DNA of 64,000 nt from Anopheles merus (taxonomy: Eukaryota; Arthropoda; Insecta; Diptera; Culicidae), in assembly GCF_017562075.2 (NCBI RefSeq), contig NC_054081.1:10231264-10295263 (forward strand), given 5' to 3'. This document shows positions 34,984-45,999 of the stretch, one piece after another. Positions within the stretch are counted from its first letter, which is position 1, and every line of letters starts with the position of its first letter. The notes beneath the pieces are model-generated. The model did not search any database, was not told the DNA's origin, and saw only the letters and a program-made list of their open reading frames with translations. The translations under genes and the position numbers were made by a program.

Positions 34984-36743
34984 TTACGATGGATTTGTGG
35001 GTGGCGCACCGGGCCCGCTGTCGGGCGCGCCGGACGGTTCGAGCCGCTGGTACAGATAGTCGTACAGATCGTCCGGCTCGTTCGCGCCCACGGCCGGTCC
35101 CGATCGCGGCCGCGCCCCGTACCGCACCAGCAGCCGGAACAGCCGCGGCACGGACACCTTCCGCGCGGTCAGAAACCGGTACATGCGCACCAGCCGCTCC
35201 TGCAGCCCGTCCTCGTTGCAGGTGAAGTAGAGCAGCGGGCGGCCGACCACGCACGCCACCATCATCTGCAGCAGCGCCTTGAGCGGCGCGTGCCCCCCGA
35301 ACGCCCCGCAGCCCCAGTTGCCGGTGGCGATGCCGGGCAGGGGCCGCTGGCCCTCCGGCACGTGGCTGAACCCGACGTACGCTTTGGCGAGCTCGCGGCG
35401 CACCGCCCGCTCCTCGTACTGGTTCATCGACGGCTGCACGCGCAGCGCGTCCAGCCCGACGATGTAGCAGCGCCGCCGGCCGCTCGCGTCCCGCGGCGTC
35501 CCGTCCCGGTGGTCCGCGTCGAACGCGAACGCGGACGCGTAGTTCGCGTACGCGCAGTACTGCTCCGTGCCGAGCACGAAGTACGCCTCGGTTTCGCGCA
35601 GCGACTCGAACAGCAGCCGGCCGACGAGCAGCTCCGGGTTGATGACGCACCGGATCTCCTCCTGCACGCAGCCGTGCCCGATGACGCCGCCGCCGAGAAA
35701 CCGGTTCGCGAACACCATCTGCAGCAGCCCGGTGCCCTGGTCCTCGATCGTGCCGTCCGCGGCCACGTGCAGCGGGGCCCGCTCGGCCGCAAAGGTCGCG
35801 TCGACCGCGGTCCAGTCGGGCACGGCCGGCTTCCCCAGGCAGCGCCGCTCGTACGTCAGCACGCCGGTCGGCATGCCGCCGGGGCTGCAGACGCGCCGGA
35901 AGTAGTGGCACAGGCACTTGATCTTCTCCACCACCGACTGGCTGGTGCCGGCGAACAGCGGCGCAAAGTTGGTGCCGGGGAAGCTTTTCTCCATGCCCGA
36001 GCGGGGCGCCGGGAAGGTGCAGAGGAACGCGTTCGCCAGCAGGCAGGCGGCCTGCTCCTGCGTCATCGAGACGGCATGGTTGTGCCACTGCAGCAGCAGC
36101 GGCACGGGTGTGCGGAACAGCTCCAGCAGCCGGAGGGCGAGCTGGACGAGGCGCGGCAACGTTTCGCCGAAGAAGGCGGCCCGCTCCGCCTCGTCGCACT
36201 GCTCCTCGAACAGGCGGTGCAGCGCGCCGAACTGGCCGCCCGCCCGGTACTCCGGGTTGTACTGGACGATCGCGTCCGCCAGCTCGCGCGAGCTGCCGAT
36301 CGGTTTGGCGAGCGCGCGGCCCACCACCGTCCACCGGCTCTCGACCGCGTGCGAACCGTCCGCGTTGCGCATCATGCACCGGGCCATCATCGGCAGGCGC
36401 AGCGTGACGCCGCAGGGCAGGGGCGGCCGGGGCCCGGCGTACGGCGCCGGCGGTCTGTCCGCGTCCGGCTGGTACGGCAGCTCGTACAGCACCGTGTGCT
36501 GGTCCGAGCGCTCGATCGGCGGGAAGTGGGCCAGCTCGTACGGATCGGCCCGGTGGTGGTAGATCGCTTCCAGCGGGCAGCCACAGTCGCTCGCTTCGGC
36601 CGGCCCGCCACCATCCATACCGCCGTCCTGGCAATCTTTGGGGTCGCGCAAGGGATAGGGAGAGCAAGTTACAGGTAAATACGTGTACGCCCGGCTCAAC
36701 TCGCTACAGGCTGCTACGTACCATTGGCTGTGTCCGCCTCCAT
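34984..36743 (-). CDS. Parg: Poly(ADP-ribose) glycohydrolase
   Basis: Hydrolyses ribose-ribose bonds of poly(ADP-ribose), reversing PARP signalling at DNA breaks and in chromatin. Two exons: 36743-36722 (ATGGAGGCG..., 22 nt) and 36635-34984, joined across an 86-nt intron with donor GTACGT and acceptor CCCAAAG. The joined codon is GAT and the product is 557 residues. The longer frame upstream of exon 2 is intron, not a TTG start. The catalytic signature GGGVIGHGCVQEE sits near residues 322-334, with the tandem glutamates that act in catalysis. The downstream ATGNWGCGAFGG block (about 444-455) and ALLQMMVA complete the macrodomain-like fold. After GAFGG this protein has His, where I recall Asp in most PARGs. 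The N-terminus is short: about 300 residues precede the signature, so the long regulatory region of vertebrate PARG is absent. Dense GC third positions indicate a maintained gene. Confidence 0.95.
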
Positions 36744-37595
36744 TGTGCCGGCGGGTGGGCAGGGTGAAGTGCAGTGCTGTCTGTGACCACCCGTCCGCCC
36801 GGATCCGTTTCCGCCAACTTGCTCACCACATCCACATGAGTGCTGGAAACGGGAAAAGGACATTAGCACTCCAACAACGGAGAGAAAGCGGCACAACTCA
36901 CACACATACACAGTCTCACTTCATGTACTTACACGAATCGGCTATCTGGTCTACGTGTGTCCGGCAGCGAAACGGAGGGAGCCGAACGAGTGGAAAGAGC
37001 CACGGGACGTGTTGGAAGAGAGCGAACGATCCGTCCTGGGTTAAATTTACGGGATAAATTCTGAGCCCTACTACTGCTGGCAGATCGCTCCTTCTCCCCA
37101 CGAACGGTGCTGTAAACAATGCACTGTTATTGCCCGCCCGCAAAACCGGCAAACGTCAAACGTCAGTGTGACAGCTGGGTACGTGCGCAAGGGTCGCCGT
37201 TCAGCCCCAAGGTGAATAGACAACGTGTCCTGCAGTCGCTTGCGATAGGCTCACCTTTGCCGTACAGCAAACTCGGTTTTCGACTAAAAAAATTTGTGTC
37301 GTTGCAAAGTGGGTATAGGGCAAGTGCTGTGTAGGAGCGAGGTCAAGTATTAGCCACAATCGGTTTGGTCATTTTGGATGCCTTTTGACAGCAGAAAGCC
37401 CGGGAAAACTCATCAAACCCTTAAACCTTTTGAATTCAATGAGACTTCGATACATTTGGTGAAACATTCAATAACCAATTTACAATTGTCTAGTCATGAA
37501 TAGACCGATCTATCATTTTTATCACAATTAAAATTTGAATATTATTTGAATTTTGAATTTTTAAAAAACTTTTGGCTACTTGTCAAAACGTTCTA
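36744..37595. other. 5' flank of PARG
   Basis: GC-rich proximal 400 bp compatible with a promoter; exact start site not visible. No divergent gene recognised on the plus strand. Confidence 0.4.
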
Positions 37596-37957
37596 CAGCG
37601 GTGCGCCGTTTATCCGGGTACCCTATATCCGGCCATCCGTTTATCCATGCTGTTGAGAAATGGCAGTTCAAAACAAGGGTGACATTGCGTTCTAAGGAGG
37701 ATATTTATAAAAATCGGTTATCATAGCTCATGGGCATAACAAAAAACAATATAATTCATAGCAAAATTCAAATATTCTCATAGGAAAACATGTAGTTGTC
37801 ATTGGAAAACTGGGCAATGTTTATCAAAACATACGATTTATTTCCAAAAAATACAAAGAATTTGTTATTAAATATGTCATTTGACTCTTTATCCGTGTTA
37901 TTCGCATATCCGGGCGAGGTCAAGTCACGATGAGCCCGGATAATCAGCGCTCCACTG
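37596..37957. mobile_element. Pogo/Tigger-like MITE with TA duplication
   Basis: The left end CAGCGGTGCGCCGTTTATCC and inverted right end CAGTGGAGCGCTGATTATCC match, flanked by TA at 37594-37595 and 37958-37959. It is 362 bp with no ORF. CAGTGGANC...GATTATCCGG ends are typical of pogo/Tigger elements. Confidence 0.8.
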
Positions 37958-37971
37958 TATATTACTTGACC

Positions 37972-38990
37972 TCTCCAAGTGCCACAAATCCACCAAAAGA
38001 CCACTAAACGAGTTCCAAACGACTCAAGCTCTCTACCTAAACGGAATATAGAAAGACTACGTTTAGCAGACGGCAAACAACTCATGCTTTCTAAAAATAG
38101 CAAATGAGTGAATGGCGCATAAAAAAGTGAGTTTGTTGAGTGAATGGCGCATAAAAAAGTGAGTTTGTTGAGTGTATGGCGCTCGAAAAAGTGAGTTTGT
38201 TGAGTGTATGGTGTTTGAAAAAGTGAGAGGAATACCCAACCAGTGGACCCAAAGAGCCAGCATTGCTTAAGCAGCTCATTTTGGCACGCTAAAGATCGCT
38301 GCTCTAATTCGCCTTTTGCAGTAGATAAACAGCATCAAAGTTCTGTGTGGGTCTTTCAAACAGCGCCTAAGCAGCTTCCTTATGCCACGATGCCAGGGAT
38401 TATTTTTCTTTGTGTTTTATTTTGAAGCAAGCGTCATCGATGAAATAAACAACAAGATTTGTTTCGTTCGTTTAAACACATGTGTATATTTAGAAATCCT
38501 TTGTATTGATGAATTACACAAAATTTTACACAATTTACTGATAATTCACAATCACTTCACTCAATATTCATTCTTCAATTAACGAATCTAACTTCTGCAG
38601 CAGCAATGAGATTATTGCCGGCGTCCGTCTTTGACACTTTGACAAGAGCCATCTCGTACCGATGTCATGCGTTAAAAAGCTATAAAGTTCCACCAAGTTC
38701 AGTACCCTTTCTTAACAAGCCTTCAAGTTCCACCATGAACCCTACACATAGTGCTAATCAGCCGCAAAGTTCCAAAAAGTACCATGTGCCTGTTAAAAAG
38801 CTCTATAGTTCCGCAAAGTACCGTCTATCTCTTAATCAGCCACAAAGTACGGCATCGGACCGGGATCGGGATTTTTCGTTAAACAGCTCTAAATCAGCTA
38901 TAAAGTACGAGCTGGCTATTTGGGTTGTTTCATTCGGAATTTGCACGACTCTGTGCAGAACTGATAGCCGTAAAAAAGACATGACATAGT
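37972..38990. repeat. Second copy of the 18990-20000 mosaic repeat
   Basis: Order is shared with copy 1: 'ctcaagtgccac', 'tttagcagacgg', 'agtggaccc', then the foldback left arm at 38247 and the roughly 33-bp central units. Differences: a 32-bp minisatellite replaces a stretch before 'agtggaccc', and the 103 bp at 19194-19296 is absent. The far right inverted arm is missing. Frames at 19657-19980 and 38606-38989 translate similarly (KSYKVPPSS, SSAKYRLSL), probably because the internal unit is near a multiple of three. Confidence 0.7.
38105..38228. repeat. 32-bp minisatellite, about 3.9 units
   Basis: Units TGAGTGAATGGCGCATAAAA... repeat with period 32. The first two units are nearly identical; the last two share a variant with 'gtatgg'. 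Confidence 0.9.
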
Positions 38991-39221
38991 GACGGACCTA
39001 GCGATGGTCATAAAAATGTTACGAAGCATATTATTGGACATACCAACTGTTTGAGCATCACACCTCTGATTATCATAATTGAGTACGTGACGCTGACATG
39101 GATTTTATACGAACGCCCATTACTCAATTCTCACTTGCTTCAGTTCTCATTGGAGTTTTCTATTTAAGCAATCGTATCGCCGTCCTAGTTCTAGCGATGC
39201 ATATCGCGCTAATAATTTTTT

Positions 39222-40045
39222 TACAGGTCGTCCGGTAAAATTGCATCCTACGAAGCAATGCCACTCGCCTAAGGGCGATTCGGATGCGATTTTATCGGAC
39301 GAGATTTATATGGGATTTGACAGATAACGTCGGACGTGCGATTTCGTCGTCCGACGTTATCTGTCAAATCCCATCACGGCGGATTAAAAATATCAGGTGG
39401 TGGATAGGGGCCTTTGGGGGGTCGCCATAGTTGAGGGACTTTACGTCATTTTAAAACCGTTAACCATTGGTTTCCGCACACAAAGCTTAGCAAATAGAAC
39501 AGATTTCTTTGTTATTATTTGCATTTTTGTGTGTCTATTGATTTCATCGAATAAATGAGATATATTAACAAAAGATTTGATGATTTGTGTATGCACGTAA
39601 TTTAAAATCATGTGAGTAAATGTTCTATTCTCACGTACATTGTCCATGCGGCTCGTTGATAATGAGGAATTAATGTGAAAATTGAAAATAAATATGATTT
39701 CTTAGTTTTTATCATCAAAAATGTCGAAAACACAATGAATTACAGAATATTTCACGGAATAACACAAAATAACACACTTAAATCTATTTTTTAATGTTAA
39801 ATAAGAACTCGCAAAGTTCAAAATATATTTTTTAAGAATATTTTATCGAAAAAATGGGGTACATAAATTATATGAACGAATTTAATAAATGTAAACAAAG
39901 TTTGAATTCTGGGGACCTTACGTCAAGTGACGAATTGTCAAAATGCACTAGAGTCCACCACCTGATGTTTTTAAATCCACCTTGAATCCCATACAAAAAT
40001 TTGACAGGCCGTCCGATAAAATCGCATGCGGAAAAGCGTTGCCAC
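39222..40045. mobile_element. Foldback-like element with imperfect inverted arms
   Basis: The left arm (39222-39400) and right arm (39953-40045) are inverted copies: ATCAGGTGGTGG faces CCACCACCTGAT, and GATGCGATTTTATCGGAC faces GTCCGATAAAATCGCATG. An AT-rich core without an ORF lies between. A perfect 27-bp hairpin occurs only in the left arm. Confidence 0.6.
39310..39374. repeat. Perfect 27-bp hairpin with 11-nt loop
   Basis: 39310-39336 (starting ATGGGATTTGACAG) is the exact reverse complement of 39348-39374. The loop is 39337-39347. Confidence 0.95.
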
Positions 40046-40776
40046 CACCCTAATGGTACTGTCTATTCGTCACATTTGCTTGCCTTCTATGTAACCGATA
40101 TGGTTGGGAACGGACCGAACCGTGCTGTATCGAGCCAGCTGTCACATTTATCACCACTCAATTTGACAGAAGGTGTTGAAATAACCGCACGAAAACAAAC
40201 TCCCGCAAGCACTGCTGCTCTCCAAGTCGAAATGCAGCAATACTGGACGCATGAAAATGTTGAAATAATGCATAGCCTACTTTGTTTCTTTTTAAGTACA
40301 ATAAATTTAAACAATCTTTTTCCTCCTTCAAGTTCAACCACAGCGAGGAACTCCCTTTCCCCAGGACGGACTCCCAAATATTGGCGAAAACGTCAATGTC
40401 ATATGGTTTCTGTTATTGTTGCTGTTTCAGCGCATGCGTGCGCGCACTCGGGGAAAAGCAAAACAAAACCGCACACACGCGCTTCATTTTCCCTCGCACG
40501 ATTTGTGAAACCCGTTCTGGGTCCCGAAAGGCGGCATCCCGGTGGCAGCGTGGTAAAGAGGTACGTGTTTGTGCCAGTTTGAATCGTTTGATTTGTTTTT
40601 CCTCGCCAGTTTCGTTACCGTTCTAGTGTGTACACGTGTTTGTGCTATGCAAGGGGTGGTGGGTGCATGCCCTGTAAAACATTTCTGTGTGTGTGTGTGT
40701 GTTTTGCGCATTTTTCTTGTTTCGCAATCGCAGCCAATAGTCTATCTCGGACCCCGGAGTCCCGCTAATTTCGCAG

Positions 40777-41091
40777 GATGATGCACCAAGGCATCCGGCT
40801 TGTGGTAGCTTCACATGCAATGTCGGTAAGTGTGCCCGATCAGACTATTTACCGGCATCAGTATGTGTATGTGTGTCTGTGTGTGTGTTTAAGTAGTATG
40901 CGGTTGAACTGTGCATAAAAATCTATGTTGTCACTGTCGAGAACCCTCTTCAGTCGGCCCTCTCCCCAATCATATCTCGCTCACCGAACATCAGCTGTTT
41001 GTAAGAAGATGGATGCAAATGACTGCATGCACTGCTGAATTGCGCGGTGCATGCAGTGCAGCCAGATGCAACAGCTCGACCGTACCAAGGT
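40777..41091 (+). CDS. Tentative micro-exons of an unidentified gene
   Basis: TTTCGCAG precedes GATGATGCACCAAGGC, and a GTAAGT donor follows at 40826. That gives a 16-codon frame (40778-40825; MMHQGIRLVVASHAMS). A second candidate exon, 41064-41091, has TGCATGCAGTGCAG before and GTAAGA after, and continues in phase (PDATARPYQ). An upstream donor AAGAG|GTACGT at 40561 could end a 5' UTR exon. These are splice-consensus matches only; no downstream coding exon was found, so this may be noncoding or spurious. Confidence 0.2.
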
Positions 41092-41099
41092 AAGACGAC

Positions 41100-43264
41100 G
41101 GCAACGATGATGATTATGTTGTTCTATGTCGCTGCTCCATCAGCTGATCGTACCGGAGAGGTGCGCGTGTTTGTGTGTGTGTGTGTGTGGGATTCCGAGA
41201 TAGGAAATATGTATTGTGGACGGACTTGGGCACGTTCAATAGCACGGACTGGTGATTACTTAATCTTCAGTTCTAATAGCCACCTACCCGGCAATGTTTC
41301 GTTCATTTATTTCATAATCTCTTTTTGCTGAAGAATCGTATTGAACCGTAATTTTCAGAATGCATAGAAAAAAAAACTGTACTCCAAACAGTGGTCCAAA
41401 AATCGGAATTTTAAAATGATTTTCATGTACTTACAAAAAAATTGAGTATATTTTTAATGGATTGTCCAAGAAGAATTCCACTCTCAAAATGTATGCATAA
41501 CGGTAAGTAAGTAATTTTGCTGAGTAAGAAACACATACACCAGATCTGAGAGTGTTGTCGCAGAACAATTTATTTCAACACAAAATAGTAATAAAAATAA
41601 CAAAAGCAAACAGAACTACACGCTCCACGTAAAATTCCGCTCCATTATTCCGAGCGTGTGAATTACATTTGCGGCAGTGATTTTCCTATCGGAAACTAGT
41701 TAGTATTGGCCCGGTTACAGGACTGGGAAACACAGATCTTCTTGGACGTGTTGCAATGTCAGGGATGTATCCAGCGATGCCAGATTGTGTCTAGGTTTGA
41801 CGGACACGGAAATAATTTAAACAATTACGGCAGTTTTTGGCCACTTTTTGAAAGGATTTATTTGTTTGCAATGGATCCTGGGTTGCCTTGTATCCTTTAA
41901 TTTTATATTAATTATTTAATTGTATCCTTTAATTTTATGTTTACGCCATAGTTTCCATATCCCATATCAACTCATTTTATGGTAAAAGTAAGGCTCAACC
42001 CTCTATGTTACATTGGAGAAGCGTTATATGCCTTATAATATTGCAACATGTTTATTGTACTTTTGCCATCCATGCGACCAACTGTTTTAGACTGTTTGAA
42101 TAGAAAAAAATGAACTGTAATGATAATTTAAGCTAATTGTTACATTATAAGTACCAAAAAGTTTTATTTTTGCACATCATTGCACTGTGGTTCACGAACA
42201 AAAACCATGGGAAAGTAAAAACCCTTAAAATGGAAACTAAATTGAATTAGCATTATTAATAAATAGAAAATTAAACAAATTTAAATCATATTTTGTGTAT
42301 CAAATATATGAAATATATTGATAAACTACATTAACTATCAAATTACAGGCCCTACAAATTCTATGCCCTGGTTTTACCAAGATGTGGGCAAATAAATAAA
42401 CAAATATTTAAAAAAATATCTATATAATTTAATGTTTTTTTATTTGAGTATTTATTCAAGTTAACATAAATTGATTTTAAAATTAATTTTTAAATGAATG
42501 ATAATAATATAATAATTATTTAATATCTATTTTTAATATTCTTAAATTATAAATCACACAATTTTTGTGATCGATTACTGAACTTTTGTATAATTATTCC
42601 AAATTTCTGCCTTTCTTAATGATACATGTAAATAATTAATACTAAGCCAGAATTATCAGTCAATTTGCCCATCCAAGACGATTAAATCAGGCGTTCAATA
42701 CAAATGCTGCTTAGGTTTGGGATAAACAGGCATTACGCATAACGTTAGCGTAACGTAGAGGGATGAGCCTTACTTTTACCCATTTTATATCGTAACCCAA
42801 GTAGTTATCTTGATTTTTTTTCATCACTTTGAGGATAATTTTCAGATCGTGTTGACGCACAAGTTTGCAGTCCAGAATCTTCTTATTTTACTTATTCTAT
42901 TGACTCTCACAATACAGTCTTTTTGTACGCATCAGTATAAACAAAAACTGGAGAATGGGTCCTTGCTACTGGAAGATGTTCCGGATGGGAATCCTGAGTT
43001 TCAATCATAAGATCCTCAGTTTAGCCCCAGTTTCCGCCATAGGATCATTCTTCCTAATACCTACTACCTAAGCTTAGGTCGCTCAAAATTCCTGGCAGTC
43101 GGGCATACCCCGATTCTTGCTGATGTGCAATAATGACAAACATATTTTTGATCCAAACCTTGATCAGTATGTTACCAGGTCAGGTTTTAGGCATCTGGCT
43201 CAATAGATATGTTATCTATCCCTCCTGATCAGACGTTCAGTTAATGGATTTCAATGAGCAAAAC
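41100..43264. other. AT-rich intergenic DNA
   Basis: Very AT-rich from 41900 to 42650. ORFs at 41706-41900 and 42810-43010 show no recognisable motif. Confidence 0.5.
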
Positions 43265-43525
43265 TCTTCTTCTTCTTCTTCTTCTTCTTCTTCTTCTTCT
43301 TCTTCTCCTTCTTCTTCTTCTTCTTATTATTATTATTTTGAGCAACAACGCCACCAGCTATGTTGATTTCAATCTGCTATAGCCGCTAATTGCCTTGGCC
43401 TTGAAGTAAATGACTGATTGGTATGCCCATAACAGGATGCTCAGTTCTATGTTTGAGAGGTTTGGTTCGTATGGGTCTTGAACTATGACGGTTATGTTGT
43501 TAATCTGTGCCACTGAACCGACTCC
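43265..43525 (-). mobile_element. Old, diverged SINE200-like copy
   Basis: A long (CTT)n tail (43265-43326) is followed by ATT repeats and a diverged body (gagcaacaacg ... cataacaggatg) and head (gggtcttgaactatgacgg ... gccactgaaccga). Substitutions are many, so it is older than the copies in intron 3. Confidence 0.7.
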
Positions 43526-43952
43526 AAAATCAATCGGCGAACCGGAATCAATGTGTTGAATTGATGGCTACATTTCACTGCCAGTAGAATTATATCAATG
43601 GGATCCAGCTATTTTTCATTTAAGGATACAAATTCCAATAACTTACAGGAAAAACCTGAAAACTCCCGTTTAAAAAATAGATATATTTGCATTGCATATT
43701 TCAACAACGACTACGCCAAGAAGAAGGATGTTAACTTTGGATATGTATAGTCTGTAGCAACCACGCGTTCGCTGCCAAGCGTGTTTCTATGCAATCGCTA
43801 AACTTTCCCACGGTGTTTGATCAGGTCAGCGATAGATGAATTCCGGAATTATTCCTGTAATTTAATAGGGTCTTAATAAAGGGGGCTTCGTTTCGATTTA
43901 GTCGTTAATTGAATATCTGATGATATCAGCATCAATGCGTTTACTTATATAT

Positions 43953-44561
43953 TTATACATTCCATTTCCCATGTTCAGGGCAGTTACAGCTAGCGTGGAT
44001 TTTGCGCGTTATTACGTTAGGGCATACTATGCAAATAATGATTAAATACATTGAAATCTGCCTAAAGTGTAGGTTGTCTGAGATTTTTTTTCTTCTTTTT
44101 AAGATGAGCATTTGAGTAGTCCCGCCATATTCCATGTAGTTTTGGCGAGGAGGCCATAGTTCCATGGTGCTTGGATACTTGATAGCAACGCATTGATTTA
44201 TCATCCCTATGATATTGTAGGAGAATAAAAGAGCATTCAAAATCTGACTAATCTGATCATATTTCTCGGCAAAGCAACTGATATGCTTCTGGGGAAAAAT
44301 GCTCGAAGGGCTGGAAGCTGCCAGATTTCCTTTAGACCACCTGGTCATGATTTGCGTGTCGCATGCGTTAGCAGGGACGGCCCCATAAGTCAACCAAAGC
44401 CTTGGGCGCAAAACAAACAGCAAGCTGATTCGTGAAAGAGTAAGCCAACTAGTCAATACGGGGTTATTTACAGGGTTAGAAATGCCTTGAAAGAGTTCGG
44501 GAATGAGGTGCCTGAGAAGGCGAAGGTAGTTTACTAAATTGATCAAATTTCTGGAAACCAA
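43953..44561 (-). pseudogene. 202-codon ORF, possible retroelement pol fragment
   Basis: Open from 44561 to 43953 on the minus strand. The first 35 residues (LVNYLRLLRHLIPELF, then ISNPVNN) resemble the connection segment after the reverse-transcriptase palm of Ty3/Gypsy elements. I cannot align the remainder to a known domain. No neighbouring LTRs or integrase were found. It could equally be a chance frame in AT-rich DNA. Confidence 0.25.
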
Positions 44562-44940
44562 TTCTTTATCAAATTTTCGAACATATCAAAGCTTTTTGGG
44601 TCGGTTGGGGAATGTCAAAGTAGACAAGAGGAATAATGATTTAAGAAATGAACATTTGAACAGTGGATTAAAAAAATAAAATAAATTAAAAAAATAGGAT
44701 ATGATTATGCCCAGTTGCTTACCCAAATATGGGACGATTGCATAGGTATGGGACGTTTGGACAGGCCATCATCATCAACCTTAAAGAAGGTATGAACAAG
44801 TTTGTGGTAACATTAGTATCATTCTTACAACATTACCAGGCTTCTTAAGGCAAACTTGTCTTAACTTTTGCGTAAAATTTAAGCTTTTACTTAATGACTA
44901 TTGACAGGTACAGATTATGGAATAAGTATTAGCTAAGCAT

Positions 44941-45997
44941 AGTACCGTACTGCTTCGAATTACGGACACTTAAGACGTTTTTGGCATCTAATATTTTTCA
45001 ACTATTTCAATTTTAATCGACCAAACATCTGTATTATTCACTTAACTAAAGCAAACTTTCTACATTTGCGAAAAAATAAAGATTTCCAATAATTTTACTC
45101 GATACATTGCGCAAAATCATAAAACTGCAACGGTATTGTGATTCATTTTCCGGACAGTTTCGAGCTCATGTTTCAAATTACGAACGATTTGATTCATATT
45201 CCGGACAGCCTCAAAATTCCTTTTCGAACCTTCAAATCTACACACTACGCCATTTCAGTTTTTAACTTGTTTTAATGTCTGGATACTTGATTCTGTATGT
45301 AGGCCGACAGAACGATGGTCTTAAATGCAACGGGGTTTGGGTGCTGTTTTTCCCTTGTACTCTTAGATGAATAGAACCCAGGAACTGCTACGCGAATTGA
45401 CGGTCTTTCCCGTACGGCCATCAAATTTGTCAAATTTCAAATTTGTTCAAATTTGTCACATACATCTTCTAATATCGTTGTTTTCTAGCTATTATCACTG
45501 TCTAAAAACATATTTTAACACGATGGATCAAAATTTTCTTCGGCTGTCCGGAATTAAAAACAAGACAAAAAACCTTGCTTCGAATTCTGGTCAGAATAAA
45601 ATACGTGTTTTAATGAAATTCAGTCCATAATATGATAAAACACTATTGTTTTCGCGTTGATAACTATTTCCACTATAGCTTCTGATGTATTTCAATGCAC
45701 CTAGACACGTTGAAAAGAAATTATCGAAGAAATAACACTGGTGTATGTTTGAAGCAAAACTGCTAAGAATGCCTCTGGTGGTGAACTGACCGACAGAAAA
45801 TATTTATTTACTGTGGCACCAGGGCCTACTAGAGGTTTTAATTTATTTTAATTTTATTTAACAGACACAAGTTTTAATTTATTCTAGCACATCATGGCAA
45901 TTATTAAAAAAATAAAAAGCGGTATGACCAGTGCCTAGACATGAAGATATGCAATAAAAACGTGCCAAATGTCCGTAATTTGAAGCATAACGGTACT
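44941..45997. mobile_element. Tc1/pogo-like TIR element, 1.06 kb
   Basis: The left end AGTACCGTACTGCTTCGAAT and inverted right end AGTACCGTTATGCTTCAAAT match closely, followed on both sides by 'tacggaca'. No transposase frame. An 87-codon ORF (45367-45630) lies inside, without recognisable domains. An inverted, truncated copy lies at 23460-24265. Confidence 0.7.
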
Positions 45998-45999
45998 TA

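Noticed and set aside
34904..36667. Long open frames on both strands opposite and overlapping PARG
   Set aside because: They are GC-driven shadows of the PARG exon; translations are Arg/Ala/Pro-rich and show no domain.
36636..36699. PARG start at a TTG in the continuous frame
   Set aside because: That stretch contains a good acceptor, and an ATG exon upstream joins in the correct phase across an 86-nt intron.
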